Origin: Comamonas endophytica
Lineage (GTDB): Bacteria > Pseudomonadota > Gammaproteobacteria > Burkholderiales > Burkholderiaceae_C
Assembly: GCF_023634805.2 (NCBI RefSeq)
Contig: NZ_CP106881.1
Span: 3,625,501-3,689,500, forward strand
DNA length: 64,000 nucleotides
Direction: 5' to 3'
In this document: one piece after another, positions 38,708 to 47,894 of the stretch
Position numbering within the stretch: the first letter of the stretch is position 1
How the letters are laid out: each line of letters begins with the position of its first letter
Program-made: the position numbers and the translations under genes
The notes under the pieces: model-generated
The model's database searches: none
What the model saw: only the letters and a program-made list of their open reading frames with translations
Told to the model about the DNA's origin: nothing

Positions 38708-39394
38708 TCATTCGACCAGGCGCCCGGCCTCCACCGTGAGACAGCGTTCGCAGCGCGCCGCAATGGCCCGGTCGTGCGTGACCAGTATCAGCGTGGTGCC
38801 GCGCTCGCGGTTGAGCTCGAACATCAGCTGCATGATGGTCTCCCCCGTCGCGAAGTCCAGGCTGCCGGTGGGCTCGTCGGCCAGCAGCACGGCGGGCTCG
38901 ACCACGAAGGCGCGCGCCAGCGCCACGCGCTGCTGCTCGCCGCCCGACAGCAGGCGCGGGTAGTGGCCCTCGCGCTGGCCCAGGCCCACGCGCGCCAGCA
39001 TCTCGCGCGCCCGCTGGCGCGCCGCGCCGTGGCCCGCCAGCTCCAGCGGCAGCATCACGTTCTCCAGCGCCGTCAGATTGCCCAGCAGCTGAAAGCTCTG
39101 GAACACGAAGCCGAGCTTTTGCGCGCGCAGCGCGGCGCGGTCGTCCTCGTCCAGCGCAAACAGGTCCTGTCCCTCGAGGCGCACCGTGCCCGCGCTGGGC
39201 GTGTCGAGCCCGGCCAGGATGGACAGCAGCGTGCTCTTGCCCGAGCCGGAGGCGCCGACGATGGCCACGCTCTCGCCGCGCGCGAACGAGGCATGGATAT
39301 CGCGCAGGATGTCGAGCGAACCCGTGGAATCGGCAACCGACTTGGAAAGGTGCTCGATTTCAAGCAAAGGGGGTGGTACAAGGGATGCTGGCAT
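38708..39394 (-). CDS. ABC transporter ATP-binding protein, YbbA/LolD type
   Basis: 228 residues from ATG39394. ATPase subunit with Walker A GASGSGKSTLL, Q-loop GFVFQSFQLL, signature LLSGGEQQRVALARA, Walker B VLLADEPTGSLD and switch His in LVTHDR. It resembles the E. coli YbbA/LolD group, which pairs with YbbP/LolCE-type permeases. tesA starts divergently only 19 bases away, and ybbA and tesA are also neighbours in E. coli. No permease gene lies beside it here, so its partner is elsewhere or it acts alone. An upstream start at 39415 would overlap tesA. Confidence 0.88.
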   Translation of the reverse strand: MPASLVPPPLLEIEHLSKSVADSTGSLDILRDIHASFARGESVAIVGASGSGKSTLLSILAGLDTPSAGTVRLEGQDLFALDEDDRAALRAQKLGFVFQSFQLLGNLTALENVMLPLELAGHGAARQRAREMLARVGLGQREGHYPRLLSGGEQQRVALARAFVVEPAVLLADEPTGSLDFATGETIMQLMFELNRERGTTLILVTHDRAIAARCERCLTVEAGRLVE

Positions 39395-39413
39395 ATCAAC
39401 TGAATTGGATCGC

Positions 39414-40076
39414 ATGAAATTGAAAGCAATCGACAGGCGGCGCTGGCTGCTGGCAGCGGCGGCTGCCACGGCCTGCGGCAACGGTATCGCCGCGCCCGCC
39501 AAATCCGCCCGGCCTCCCGTGGTCCTGGTGGTGGGCGATTCGCTCAGCGCCGAATACGGCCTGGCCCGGGGTCAGGGCTGGGTGGCGCTGCTGCAGCAGC
39601 GGCTGGCAAAAAGCATGCCTGATGCGCGCGTGATCAACGCCAGCGTCAGCGGCGACACGACGGCGGGAGGGCGTGCACGGCTGGCCAATCTGCTCAGGCA
39701 GCACCAGCCGACGGTGGTGGTGATCGAGCTTGGCGGAAACGACGCACTGCGCGGGCTGCCGGTGGCGGGGACGCGCGACAACCTGCTGGCCATGACGCGC
39801 GCAGCCCAGGCGGCGGGTGCCAGGGTATTGCTGCTGGGCATGCAGGTGCCGCCCAACTATGGCGGCGCCTACGGGCGCGACTTCAGCGCGGTGTTCCCGG
39901 AGGTGGCGCGCCAGAGCAAGGCGGCCCTGCTGCCCTTCCTGCTCACCGGCATTGCCGATGTGCCGGACGCTGCCGCCTGGTTCCAGCCCGACCGCATCCA
40001 TCCCGCCGCCCGGGCGCATCCGCGGATGCTGGAAAACGTGTGGCCGCATCTGGAGCCCCTGCTCAAGCAGCCCTGA
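39414..40076 (+). CDS. tesA: GDSL esterase/acyl-CoA thioesterase I TesA
   Basis: 220 residues. An SGNH-hydrolase of the periplasm with lysophospholipase/thioesterase/arylesterase activity. The N-terminus IDRRRWLLAAAAATACG is an export signal with twin Arg, so Sec or Tat export is possible. Block I is VVGDSLSAEYG (Ser nucleophile), block II SGDTTAGG, block III ELGGNDALRG, and block V DRIHPAARAH (Asp-x-x-His). GMQVPPNYG is typical of TesA. ATG39414 starts 19 bases from the divergent ABC ATPase start. Confidence 0.92.
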   Translation: MKLKAIDRRRWLLAAAAATACGNGIAAPAKSARPPVVLVVGDSLSAEYGLARGQGWVALLQQRLAKSMPDARVINASVSGDTTAGGRARLANLLRQHQPTVVVIELGGNDALRGLPVAGTRDNLLAMTRAAQAAGARVLLLGMQVPPNYGGAYGRDFSAVFPEVARQSKAALLPFLLTGIADVPDAAAWFQPDRIHPAARAHPRMLENVWPHLEPLLKQP

Positions 40077-40151
40077 TTTGCGCAGCCTGCGCCGAGGCCG
40101 ACCCGGCCCGGGCTGTGCCACGCGCCCCGCACAGGGCATCGCGCCGGGCGA

Positions 40152-40373
40152 TCAGCGGCCCGCGCTGGGCGGGAGCACGTCCGTAACCGGCACGTCCGTA
40201 ACCGGCATGTCCGCATCCGGCGCGGGATCGGCGTCGGGAGCCGCCTGGCCTGCGCCCGGATGCTCGGCCACCTCGCTCCTGCGTTGCTCCTTGGCGCGCT
40301 CCTTGTCCTGCTTCTTCTGCTTCTTGGCGAGCTCGCGTTGCCGTTTTTCGTATCCGTAGTTGGGTGTTGCCAA
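40152..40373 (-). CDS. Small highly charged protein, probable TTG start
   Basis: 73 residues. TTG40373 with AAAGAG upstream gives M-ATPNYGYEKRQREL followed by AKKQKKQDKERAKEQRR, a run of basic residues predicted as one helix. An acidic/Pro tail follows with PVTDVPVTDV from a short tandem duplication. Similar short proteins beginning NYGYEKRQRELAKKQKK occur in many betaproteobacteria as conserved hypotheticals; no function is known. The longer frame to 40439 has a less typical N-terminus. It is convergent with tesA. Confidence 0.65.
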   Translation of the reverse strand: MATPNYGYEKRQRELAKKQKKQDKERAKEQRRSEVAEHPGAGQAAPDADPAPDADMPVTDVPVTDVLPPSAGR

Positions 40374-40505
40374 TGTGCTCTTTCGTTGATTTGACGCTGC
40401 GCCTACTGTACCAGCCCTCGGTTGCGGCTTCATCCTCACGACCCTGAGGCCCGCCCGGGCGGCGCCTTCGCCCGCAGCGCGCCGGCGCGCACCTTCGAAA
40501 AAGGG

Positions 40506-41735
40506 TCAGGAAAAAGCCGCTTCCAGTGCCTGCGCCAGATCGGCGCGCAGGTCCTCGACGGCTTCCAGCCCCACATTGAAGCGCACCACGGTGCCGGGCC
40601 GCAGCTGCGGCAGCGCGCGCTCGCGCATGCTCTCGATCTCGTAGGGCACCACCAGGCTGGTCGGGCCGCCCCAGCTGTAGCCGAGCTTGAACAGGCGCAG
40701 GCTGTCGCAGAACGCATCGACCCGGGCCTGGCTGTGGCGTGGATCGAAAACCACGCTGAACAGCCCGGCCGCCGCGCCCTGCCCGCCGAAAGCCCCGCCG
40801 CACAGCTGCTGCCAGTGCGCATGCCCGGGCGAGCCCGGCAGCGCCGGGTGCAGCACCTGCACGACGCACGGGTGCCGCTGCAGCCAGCCGGCGAGCTCGC
40901 GCGCGGCGGCATCATGGGCGCGGTAGCGCAAGGCCACACTGGGCAGCGCGCGCAGCAGGGTTTCGCAATCGTTGCCCGACACGCCGATGCCCAGCCGCAT
41001 GTGCGTGAGCTTCAGGCGCAGGTGCAGTACCTGGTCCACGGTGATCACGCTGCCCATCAGCACGTCGCCGCCGCCGCTCGGGTACTTGGTCAGTGCATGC
41101 ACCGAGATGTCGACGCCCAGCCGGTGGCTGCCGTCGCCATCGAGGTCGAAGGGCCTGAAGGCCAGCCCCGCGCCCCAGGTGTTGTCCAGCGCCGAGATCA
41201 CGCCGCGCTCGCGGCACAGCGCCACCATGGCCGCCAGGTCGGGAAACTCCATGCTGACCGAGCCCGGCGCCTCCAGCCAGACCAGGCGGGTGCGCGGCGT
41301 GATGCGCGCCGCGAGGTCGGCCACGTCCATGGGATCGTAGAAGGCATGCGAAATGCCCCACTGCAGCAGCTCGGCCTGCGCCAGCGACTTGTTCGGCCCG
41401 TAGGCATTGTCGGGGATCAGCACCTCGTCGCCGGTGCCCAGCAGCGCCAGCGCGACGCAGGCTATCGCCGCCAGACCGCTGGGCGCCAGCAGGCACTGCT
41501 TGCCGCCTTCCAGCGTGCACAGGCGCTCCTCGAGCTGGTAGCTGGTGGGCGTTCCATGCAGCCCATAGGTATAGCCGCTCTTGTCCAGCCAACGGCGGTT
41601 GCGCAGGGCCGCCACATCGGGAAAAACCACCGTGGACGCCTTGTGCACTGCAGGCTGCAGCGCCACGAAGTCGGACGGCGGCTGATAGGGATGGTGGACC
41701 AGTGCGGTGATCAGGTCGAGGTCGGGTTGTTTCAT
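40506..41735 (-). CDS. metC: Cystathionine beta-lyase MetC
   Basis: 409 residues from ATG41735. A PLP enzyme of the Cys/Met metabolism fold, cleaving cystathionine to homocysteine, pyruvate and ammonia in methionine synthesis. SGYTYGLHGTPTSYQLEERL is the PLP phosphate region and LLAPSGLAAIACVALALL follows. DNTWGAGLAFRPFDLG-like residues hold the PLP Asp (in SALDNTWGAG). VHALTKYPSGGGDVLMGSV contains the Schiff-base Lys. KLGYSWGGPTSLVVP is typical of MetC. The lack of a downstream partner suggests a single-gene unit. Confidence 0.9.
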   Translation of the reverse strand: MKQPDLDLITALVHHPYQPPSDFVALQPAVHKASTVVFPDVAALRNRRWLDKSGYTYGLHGTPTSYQLEERLCTLEGGKQCLLAPSGLAAIACVALALLGTGDEVLIPDNAYGPNKSLAQAELLQWGISHAFYDPMDVADLAARITPRTRLVWLEAPGSVSMEFPDLAAMVALCRERGVISALDNTWGAGLAFRPFDLDGDGSHRLGVDISVHALTKYPSGGGDVLMGSVITVDQVLHLRLKLTHMRLGIGVSGNDCETLLRALPSVALRYRAHDAAARELAGWLQRHPCVVQVLHPALPGSPGHAHWQQLCGGAFGGQGAAAGLFSVVFDPRHSQARVDAFCDSLRLFKLGYSWGGPTSLVVPYEIESMRERALPQLRPGTVVRFNVGLEAVEDLRADLAQALEAAFS

Positions 41736-41818
41736 GGGGCAATGGTAGCGCCGCGGCATGCCCCGCCGCGCAACATCGTCCGCTGCGCTGCCTGCAGTCC
41801 CTCGCGCCACAAGGCAGT

Positions 41819-41845
41819 GCAGGCGCCCTGTGAAAGGGCGCCTGC
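41819..41845. terminator. Perfect 11-bp hairpin between BON gene and metC
   Basis: GCAGGCGCCCT (41819-41829) pairs perfectly with AGGGCGCCTGC (41835-41845) around GTGAA. It lies 77 bases past the BON-lipoprotein stop and before metC on the minus strand. There is no T-run, so Rho-independent termination is only possible, not certain. Confidence 0.45.
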
Positions 41846-41921
41846 AGCCGGGAAGACGGCAGCCCGCGCCTGATGGCGCAGGTAGGGACACGGCATCACC
41901 GCACCCCGAGGACCGGGCCGC

Positions 41922-42428
41922 TTAGCGGGCCTGCACGGTCAGCATATTGTTGACCGATTTGACACCACCCACGCCCTTGGCGATTTCACCGGCGCGGGTC
42001 TTGGCGCTCTCGCTGGGCGCCGTGCCGTTGAGCGTGACGACGCCGTCCTTGGTGTCGACATTGATCTGCAGCGCGCTCAGCTCGGAATCCTTGACCAGAG
42101 CCGCCTTGATCTCGGCCGTGGTGGTGGCTTCGCCAGCCACGTTCATCGCGTTGTTGGCGGCATTGCTGGTGGCATCGCCCACGCGGTCGGCGGCATTGCT
42201 GGCGGCGTCGCCTGCACGCTCCGCACCCGCTTCGATGCGCGCCCCGGCCGAGCGGGTGGCTTCTTCCGTGCGTTGCGCCGCGTTGTCGGCGGCTTGCTCG
42301 GTGCGCGCCACAGCCGAATCCAGGCGCTGGCCGGCAGTCTGGTCCTCGTTTTTGCCGCAGGCCGACAAGCCCAGTGCCAGGGTGGTCACGGCCAGGATGG
42401 AAAGAATGCGTTGACGTGGCTGGATCAT
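41922..42428 (-). CDS. BON-domain lipoprotein with Ala-rich helical repeats
   Basis: 168 residues from ATG42428, with GAGGAG upstream. The signal peptide ends in a lipobox LSAC, so it is a lipoprotein. After the Cys, about 70 residues are Ala-rich with regularly spaced charged residues (RTEQAADNAAQRTEEATRS, ERAGDAASNAADRVGDATS), predicted as a long amphipathic helix like LEA/YtxH-type regions. The C-terminal BON domain (TTAEIKAALVKDSELSALQINV, GVVTLNGTAPSESAKTRAG, VKSVNNMLTV) is complete. BON proteins such as OsmY act in envelope stress; that role here is inferred. Confidence 0.85.
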   Translation of the reverse strand: MIQPRQRILSILAVTTLALGLSACGKNEDQTAGQRLDSAVARTEQAADNAAQRTEEATRSAGARIEAGAERAGDAASNAADRVGDATSNAANNAMNVAGEATTTAEIKAALVKDSELSALQINVDTKDGVVTLNGTAPSESAKTRAGEIAKGVGGVKSVNNMLTVQAR

Positions 42429-42570
42429 GTTGATTGCTCCTCGGGCCGGGGCCCTGCGTGTTGTTGGTGATGAGAATGTATTTCCGCCCTCCGGAGCGCA
42501 CCGTCGGAACCAGCCGAAGCCTGCGTAGGACAGGCGCCCAACACGCCGACCCCCTGCGCGCTGCCGCACA

Positions 42571-44253
42571 ATGCTGCCCATGCCCGACCTCACCCGCTGC
42601 TTTCCCTTTCTTGCCTGGCCCCGTCCCCGCCCCGAGCTCCTGCTGGGTGAATTCTGGGCCGGCATGACCGTCGGCCTGATGCTGCTGCCCCAGGGCGTGG
42701 CCTATGCGGCGCTCGCGGGCATGCCGCTGGTGACGGGCATCTACGCGTCGCTGATTCCGGCCTTGGTGGCCGTTCTGTGGAGCGCCTCGCCGCGCCTGGG
42801 CGTGGGGCCGACGGCGCTGACCAGCCTGCTGATCGGCGCCTCGCTGATGGGCCTGGCCGAACCGGGCAGCGCCCACTGGGTCAATCTCGCGGTCTGGATC
42901 GCGCTGCTCTCGGGGCTGCTGCAATGCATGCTGGGCGCGCTGCGCGCGGGCTGGCTGCTCAATCTCGTGACCTCGCCGGTGCTCAACGGCTTCACGCAGG
43001 CGGCCGGACTGCTGATCCTCGCCTCGCAGCTGCCGGCGCTGCTGGGGTTGCGCACCACCTGGAATGCGTTCTTCTCCGCCCCGTCGCTGCACCACTTCGA
43101 CCTGCGCGCCGCCGGCATCGGCCTGGCAAGCGTGGCGCTGCTGCTGGCGTTCAAGCGCTGGCGTGCCGGTTTTCCGGCCGCCATGGCCGTCGCCGGCCTG
43201 GCCGGCGTGCTGAGCTGGGCCACGGGCTTTGCCGACCGCGGCGGCGACGTCGTGGGAACGCTGCCCGCTGGCCTGCCCTCCCTGCATTGGCCCCAGTGGC
43301 TCGAAGGCAGCGAATTCGCGGCGCTGATCATGCCGGTGCTTGTGATCTCGCTGGTGAGCTTCCTGGAGACCGCCTCCAGCGCCCAGGCCGAGCACCAGCA
43401 GGCCGGCACGCGCTGGAACGAGAACCAGGATCTGCTGGCCCAGGGCATGGCCAAGATCAGCTCCGGGCTGTGCGGCAGCTTCGCCACGAGCGCCTCGTTC
43501 TCGCGCTCGGCCGTGAACCTGATGGCCGGCGCGCGCACCGGCTGGGCCACGGTGTTCGCCATCGGCTTCGTGTTCATCGTGCTGCTGTGGCTCACGCCCG
43601 CGCTCTACCATGTGCCGCAATCGGCGCTGGCGGCGATCGTGGTGACGGCCGTGCTCAACCTGATCAAGCCGCGCACCATGTTCCGGCTCTGGCACATCTC
43701 GCGCACCGAGGCCTGCATCGGGCTGGCCACCTGCGCGCTGACGCTGGCCACCGCGCCGCAGCTCTACTGGGGCGTGCTGGCCGGCATCGTCATGGGCCTG
43801 TGCCATTTCCTCTACCAGCGCCTGCACCCGCGCATCATCGAGGCCGGGCTGCATGCGGACGGCAGCCTGCGCGACCGGCACCTGTGGCAATTGCCAGCGA
43901 TTGCGCCGGGCGCCTTCGTGCTGCGCATGGATGCCGAGCTGGATTTCGCCTCGGCGCGCGCGCTCGAGCAGCGCGTCGTCGACCATCTCGGCGCGCATCC
44001 GCAGATGCAGCACCTGTGCCTGCTGGCCCAGCCCATCAACCGCATCGACATCACTGGCATAGAGACTTTTGCGCGCATCCGTGGACTGCTGCGCCAGCGC
44101 GGTGGCACACTGCACGTCAGCGGGCTCAAGCTGCCCGTCGAAAACGGCCTGCGGCGCGCGGGGGTGCTGCAGCCTGCGCCCGATCTGGCACTCTACCGCA
44201 CCGATGTCGAAGCCCTGGCGGCGCTGCAGCATCTGGCGCGGCAGCCTTCCTGA
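42571..44253 (+). CDS. SulP-family anion permease with STAS domain
   Basis: 560 residues; ATG42580 is an alternative start. A polytopic inner-membrane protein of the SLC26/SulP type. The signature GLMLLPQGVAYAALAGMPLVTGIYASLIPALV lies near residues 35-65, and NLVTSPVLNGFTQAAGLLI, SFATSASFSRSAVNLMAGARTG and VLNLIKPRTMFRLW follow. The cytoplasmic STAS domain (about 440-555, RIDITGIETFARI) is at the C-terminus. Members carry sulfate, bicarbonate or dicarboxylates; the substrate is not evident. Start is 142 bases from the divergent BON gene. Confidence 0.9.
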   Translation: MLPMPDLTRCFPFLAWPRPRPELLLGEFWAGMTVGLMLLPQGVAYAALAGMPLVTGIYASLIPALVAVLWSASPRLGVGPTALTSLLIGASLMGLAEPGSAHWVNLAVWIALLSGLLQCMLGALRAGWLLNLVTSPVLNGFTQAAGLLILASQLPALLGLRTTWNAFFSAPSLHHFDLRAAGIGLASVALLLAFKRWRAGFPAAMAVAGLAGVLSWATGFADRGGDVVGTLPAGLPSLHWPQWLEGSEFAALIMPVLVISLVSFLETASSAQAEHQQAGTRWNENQDLLAQGMAKISSGLCGSFATSASFSRSAVNLMAGARTGWATVFAIGFVFIVLLWLTPALYHVPQSALAAIVVTAVLNLIKPRTMFRLWHISRTEACIGLATCALTLATAPQLYWGVLAGIVMGLCHFLYQRLHPRIIEAGLHADGSLRDRHLWQLPAIAPGAFVLRMDAELDFASARALEQRVVDHLGAHPQMQHLCLLAQPINRIDITGIETFARIRGLLRQRGGTLHVSGLKLPVENGLRRAGVLQPAPDLALYRTDVEALAALQHLARQPS

Positions 44254-44299
44254 TTTGTGAACAGGAACTGCGAGGCTGATACACTCTGGCAACACTGAT

Positions 44300-45097
44300 T
44301 TGCATTTTGTGACTGGTTCCGCGACCTACCAATCCGTTTTCCTGCGCGACCTGCGCCTGTCTACGGCCCACAGCCTGGTGACCCAGTCTGGTGCGCCGGG
44401 CCAGGGCCTGCCCAACGAAACCCCGACGCGTTACCTCCAGGCACTGATCGACGGGCTGTGCGAGCTGTCGCTGCGCGATCCGCTCACGGGGCTCGCCAAC
44501 CGCCGGCATTTCCGCAGCGTGCTCGAGCGCGAGGTCGATCGCATGGCGCGATCGGGCGAGGCGGCACTGCTGCTGATGCTCGACATCGACCACTTCAAGA
44601 AGATCAACGACACGCACGGGCACATCGCGGGCGATATGGTGCTGCAATCGGTGGCGCGCACCCTGCTCGGCTGCGTGCGCCCCATGGACACACTGGCGCG
44701 CTACGGCGGCGAGGAATTCGCCATCGTGCTGCCCTCCTGCCAGGCCACCTATGGCCGCGCGATCGCCGAACGCATCCGCGAGGCGGTCGAGTCCACGATG
44801 ATCCGCGTCTCGCCGGCCCTGGCGCTCAACGTGTCCGTCAGCATCGGCGGCGCCTACGCGCTGCAGTGGATCCGCAGCACCACCCAGCTGTGGATCGAGC
44901 GCGCGGACAACCAGCTCTATCAGGCAAAATCCGCCGGTCGCAACCGTATCTGCATCGAAGAGCAACCCGACAGCACCGTGAGTGCGGAAGAAAAGAGCAT
45001 GTTGTTTGGCCCCCTGTCCACGTATTACCCCCCGGCTGACGTGGATCGGTCGACGGTTCCCCTGGCCGACGCCAGCGGCCGGCACACCGGCCGGTGA
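44300..45097 (+). CDS. GGDEF diguanylate cyclase
   Basis: About 265 residues. No ATG near the N-terminus: TTG44300 or GTG44309 are the candidate starts, neither with a strong Shine-Dalgarno. A single GGDEF domain (about 60-220) contains DPLTGLANRRHFRSVL, MLDIDHFKKINDTHGHIAGD and ARYGGEEFAIVLP, an active-site GGEEF. An RxxD (RPMD) five residues upstream is an intact inhibitory I-site, so product feedback is likely. No sensor or membrane segment is visible. The next gene, a MinD-like ATPase, starts 10 bases later, suggesting a functional pair. Confidence 0.85.
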   Translation: MHFVTGSATYQSVFLRDLRLSTAHSLVTQSGAPGQGLPNETPTRYLQALIDGLCELSLRDPLTGLANRRHFRSVLEREVDRMARSGEAALLLMLDIDHFKKINDTHGHIAGDMVLQSVARTLLGCVRPMDTLARYGGEEFAIVLPSCQATYGRAIAERIREAVESTMIRVSPALALNVSVSIGGAYALQWIRSTTQLWIERADNQLYQAKSAGRNRICIEEQPDSTVSAEEKSMLFGPLSTYYPPADVDRSTVPLADASGRHTGR

Positions 45098-45107
45098 AAG
45101 CAATGCG

Positions 45108-45956
45108 ATGAGCGACGCCGTTCTGCCCTCCCATCCCGCCCTTCCCACGAGCACGCCCATGGGCGAGGCGGTGCGCACGCGTTCCCAGCAGCGTGCCCGC
45201 ATCATTGCCATCACCAGCGGCAAGGGCGGCGTTGGCAAGACTTTCGTCTCGGCCAACCTTGCCGCCGCGTTGACGCGCCATGGCCTGAAAGTCCTGGTGC
45301 TCGACGCCGACCTGGGCCTGGCGAATCTGGACGTGGTGCTGAACCTGTTCCCGAAGATCACGCTGCATGACGTCTTCACCGGCAAGGCCGATCTGGAGGA
45401 CGCGCTGCTGCCCAGCCCGGGCGGTTTCTCGGTGCTGCTGGCGGGCTCCGGCATGGTCGAGTACTCGCATCTCACGCCCGAGATCCGTGCCAAGTTCCTG
45501 CAGGTGGTCGAGACCATGGCGCCGCGCTTCGACGTCATCCTGCTCGACACCGGCGCCGGCATCTCCGACGTGGTGCTGTTTTCCGTGTCGATGGCCGACG
45601 AAGTGATGATCGTGGCCACGCCCGAGCCCACCTCGCTGACCGACGCCTATGCAGCCATCAAGGTGCTGGCGACGCAGCAAAAGCGCCAGCACATGCGCCT
45701 GATCATTAACCAGGCGGCGCGCCCCGGCGACGGGCGCGCGATCACCGGGCAACTGCAGCAGGTGCTCAACCGCTTCGTGACCACCGAGGACGGCCAGCCG
45801 GTGCGGCTGCTGCACATGGGCGACATCCCGGCCGACCCTGCGGTGCGCGAGTCGGTCATGCGCCGCCAGCTGCTGCTGCAGGCCACGCCGGGCTGCGCCG
45901 CGGCATTGTCCGTGGCACAGCTGGCCAACAAGATCAAATCGATTCTGACCCCCTGA
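45108..45956 (+). CDS. MinD/FlhG-like P-loop ATPase
   Basis: 282 residues from ATG45108 (GAAAG upstream). Deviant Walker [39 protein letters not shown] (switch I), [44 protein letters not shown]. This is the pattern of FlhG/FleN/YlxH, which count or place flagella, rather than of the septum MinD. No obvious C-terminal membrane-targeting helix is seen. No flagellar genes are in the window; the linked gene is a GGDEF protein. Confidence 0.85.
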   Translation: MSDAVLPSHPALPTSTPMGEAVRTRSQQRARIIAITSGKGGVGKTFVSANLAAALTRHGLKVLVLDADLGLANLDVVLNLFPKITLHDVFTGKADLEDALLPSPGGFSVLLAGSGMVEYSHLTPEIRAKFLQVVETMAPRFDVILLDTGAGISDVVLFSVSMADEVMIVATPEPTSLTDAYAAIKVLATQQKRQHMRLIINQAARPGDGRAITGQLQQVLNRFVTTEDGQPVRLLHMGDIPADPAVRESVMRRQLLLQATPGCAAALSVAQLANKIKSILTP

Positions 45957-46015
45957 AGCCGCAGGCCAAGCCGGCGCGCAGGCAGCGCCCCGGCGGGCTC
46001 CAGGCATTTCCATCC

Positions 46016-46777
46016 GTGACCGACATTCTCAATATCTCCTGCTACAAATTCGTGGCATTGCCCGATGCGCCCGCGCTGCGCGACACGCTTGCTGAGCGCG
46101 CGAATGCCGCCGCTCTCAAGGGCACCATCCTGCTGGCTGAGGAAGGCATCAATTTCTTCCTGGCCGGGCCCGCAGAGCGCGTGCGCGGCTTCGTCGATGA
46201 ACTGCGCGCCGATCCGCGCTTTGCCGACCTCGCGCCCAAGGAAAGCTGGTCGCAGCAGGTGCCCTTTCGCAAGATGCTGGTCAAGGTCAAGCGCGAGATC
46301 ATCCGCATGGACCATCCCACCATCAAGCCGGCGCTCGGCCGCGCGCCCGCCGTGAGCCCCGCGCGCCTGCGCCAGTGGCTCGAGCAGGGCCATGACGACG
46401 CAGGGCGGCCGGTGGTGACGCTCGACACGCGCAACGACTTCGAGGTCGATGCCGGCGCGTTCGAATCCGCCATCGACTGGCGCATCGCCAAGTTCACCGA
46501 GTTCCCCGCGGCGCTGGCGGCGCACCGCGCCGAACTGGCGGACAAGACCGTGGTCAGTTACTGCACCGGCGGCATCCGCTGCGAGAAGGCCGCGATCCTG
46601 ATGCGCGAGCAAGGGCTCGAACATGTCTATCAGCTTGAGGGCGGCATCCTCAAATATTTCGAGGAGACGGACGGCGCGCACTACCGCGGCGGCTGTTTCG
46701 TCTTCGACGAGCGGCGCGTGCTGGACCCATCGCTGGACACCGTGCCCGCCGACCAGCTGCCGCCCGGAGCGCTGTAG
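46016..46777 (+). CDS. trhO: tRNA uridine(34) hydroxylase TrhO (rhodanese domain)
   Basis: 253 residues, start GTG46016. It uses oxygen to make 5-hydroxyuridine at tRNA position 34. The N-terminal acylphosphatase-like domain ([29 protein letters not shown]) precedes the rhodanese domain with [16 protein letters not shown] and the active-site loop [15 protein letters not shown]. The C-terminus has [24 protein letters not shown]. The shorter C-terminus lacks the extra zinc-like Cys set of longer homologues. 59 bases separate it from the MinD-like gene. Confidence 0.92.
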   Translation: MTDILNISCYKFVALPDAPALRDTLAERANAAALKGTILLAEEGINFFLAGPAERVRGFVDELRADPRFADLAPKESWSQQVPFRKMLVKVKREIIRMDHPTIKPALGRAPAVSPARLRQWLEQGHDDAGRPVVTLDTRNDFEVDAGAFESAIDWRIAKFTEFPAALAAHRAELADKTVVSYCTGGIRCEKAAILMREQGLEHVYQLEGGILKYFEETDGAHYRGGCFVFDERRVLDPSLDTVPADQLPPGAL

Positions 46778-46859
46778 GCCCGCGCCACAAGGCACGCGCG
46801 GCATGGGCCGCCGCGGCCGGCCTGCCGGCATCTTCGAATCCCCTGAATCGGCCCCTGCC

Positions 46860-47798
46860 ATGTCCACCCCCCGCGATGCCCTGACCCCCGACAGCCTGGC
46901 CATGCTCCAGGTCATTGCCGATACCGGCAGCTTTGCCGCGGCCGCGCGCGCGCTCGGGCTGGTGCCCAGCGCGTTGACCTACCGCGTGCGGCAGATCGAG
47001 GACGCGCTGGACGTGCTGCTGTTCGACCGGCGCTCGCGCCAGGCGCAGCCCACCGAGGCCGGCCTCGAGCTGCTGCGCGAGGGCGCGCGGCTGCTGCAGG
47101 ACATCGATGCCGTCGCGCACCGGGTGCGCCGCGTGGCCACGGGATGGGAGCCGCAGCTGACCATCGTCGCCGATGGCGCCTTGGCCCGCGGTCCGCTGTT
47201 CGACCTGGTCGAGGCTTTCTATGCGCTCGAGTCCCCCACGCGCCTGAAACTGCGCGATGGCATCCTGAGCGGCACGCTCGAGCCGCTGAGCATGGGCCGC
47301 GCCGACCTGGCCATCGGCGTTGCGGTGAATGCCAGCAACATCGCCGGCATCCAGCTGCAGGAGCTCGGCGAGATGGCATTCTGCCTGGCCGTCGCGCCCA
47401 GCCACCCGCTGGCGCGGGTGCCCGAGCCGATCAATGACGACACGCTGCTGCAGCACCGCGTGGTGGCGGTGGCCGATTCCGCCTCGCGCGACACCACCAG
47501 CGTGGGCGTGCTCGGCGGCCAGTCGGTGCTCACGGTGGACAGCATGGCGGCCAAGGTCGAGGCCCAGCTGCGCGGACTGGGCTACGGTTTTTTGCCGCAG
47601 GGCATGGTCAACGCGCATTTGCAGGCCGGACGCCTGGTGGTGCGCGAGGTGGTGCGCCCGCGGCGCACGCTGCGCCTGCAATATGCCTGGACCACTTCGG
47701 GCCATGCCAGCCCCGGGCGCGCGCTGCAGTGGTGGCTCGAGAAGCTCGCCAATCCCACCACCCGCACCGCCTTGCTGGAAAACCATCAGGACCTCTGA
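46860..47798 (+). CDS. LysR-family transcriptional regulator
   Basis: 312 residues from ATG46860. The winged helix-turn-helix is at the N-terminus ([51 protein letters not shown]). The periplasmic-binding-like effector domain fills the rest. LysR regulators usually control a divergent neighbour, but trhO upstream is on the same strand, and the FAD oxidoreductase lies downstream on the same strand. The target is unclear. Confidence 0.88.
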   Translation: MSTPRDALTPDSLAMLQVIADTGSFAAAARALGLVPSALTYRVRQIEDALDVLLFDRRSRQAQPTEAGLELLREGARLLQDIDAVAHRVRRVATGWEPQLTIVADGALARGPLFDLVEAFYALESPTRLKLRDGILSGTLEPLSMGRADLAIGVAVNASNIAGIQLQELGEMAFCLAVAPSHPLARVPEPINDDTLLQHRVVAVADSASRDTTSVGVLGGQSVLTVDSMAAKVEAQLRGLGYGFLPQGMVNAHLQAGRLVVREVVRPRRTLRLQYAWTTSGHASPGRALQWWLEKLANPTTRTALLENHQDL

Positions 47799-47894
47799 GC
47801 CGTCAACCGGTGCGCGAAGGGTGTAGAGTCAGTCCACGGTCGAGGCATCGAGAGACCTCCCACCTGCCTCCTTGCATCCCACGAAAGGCTTGTC

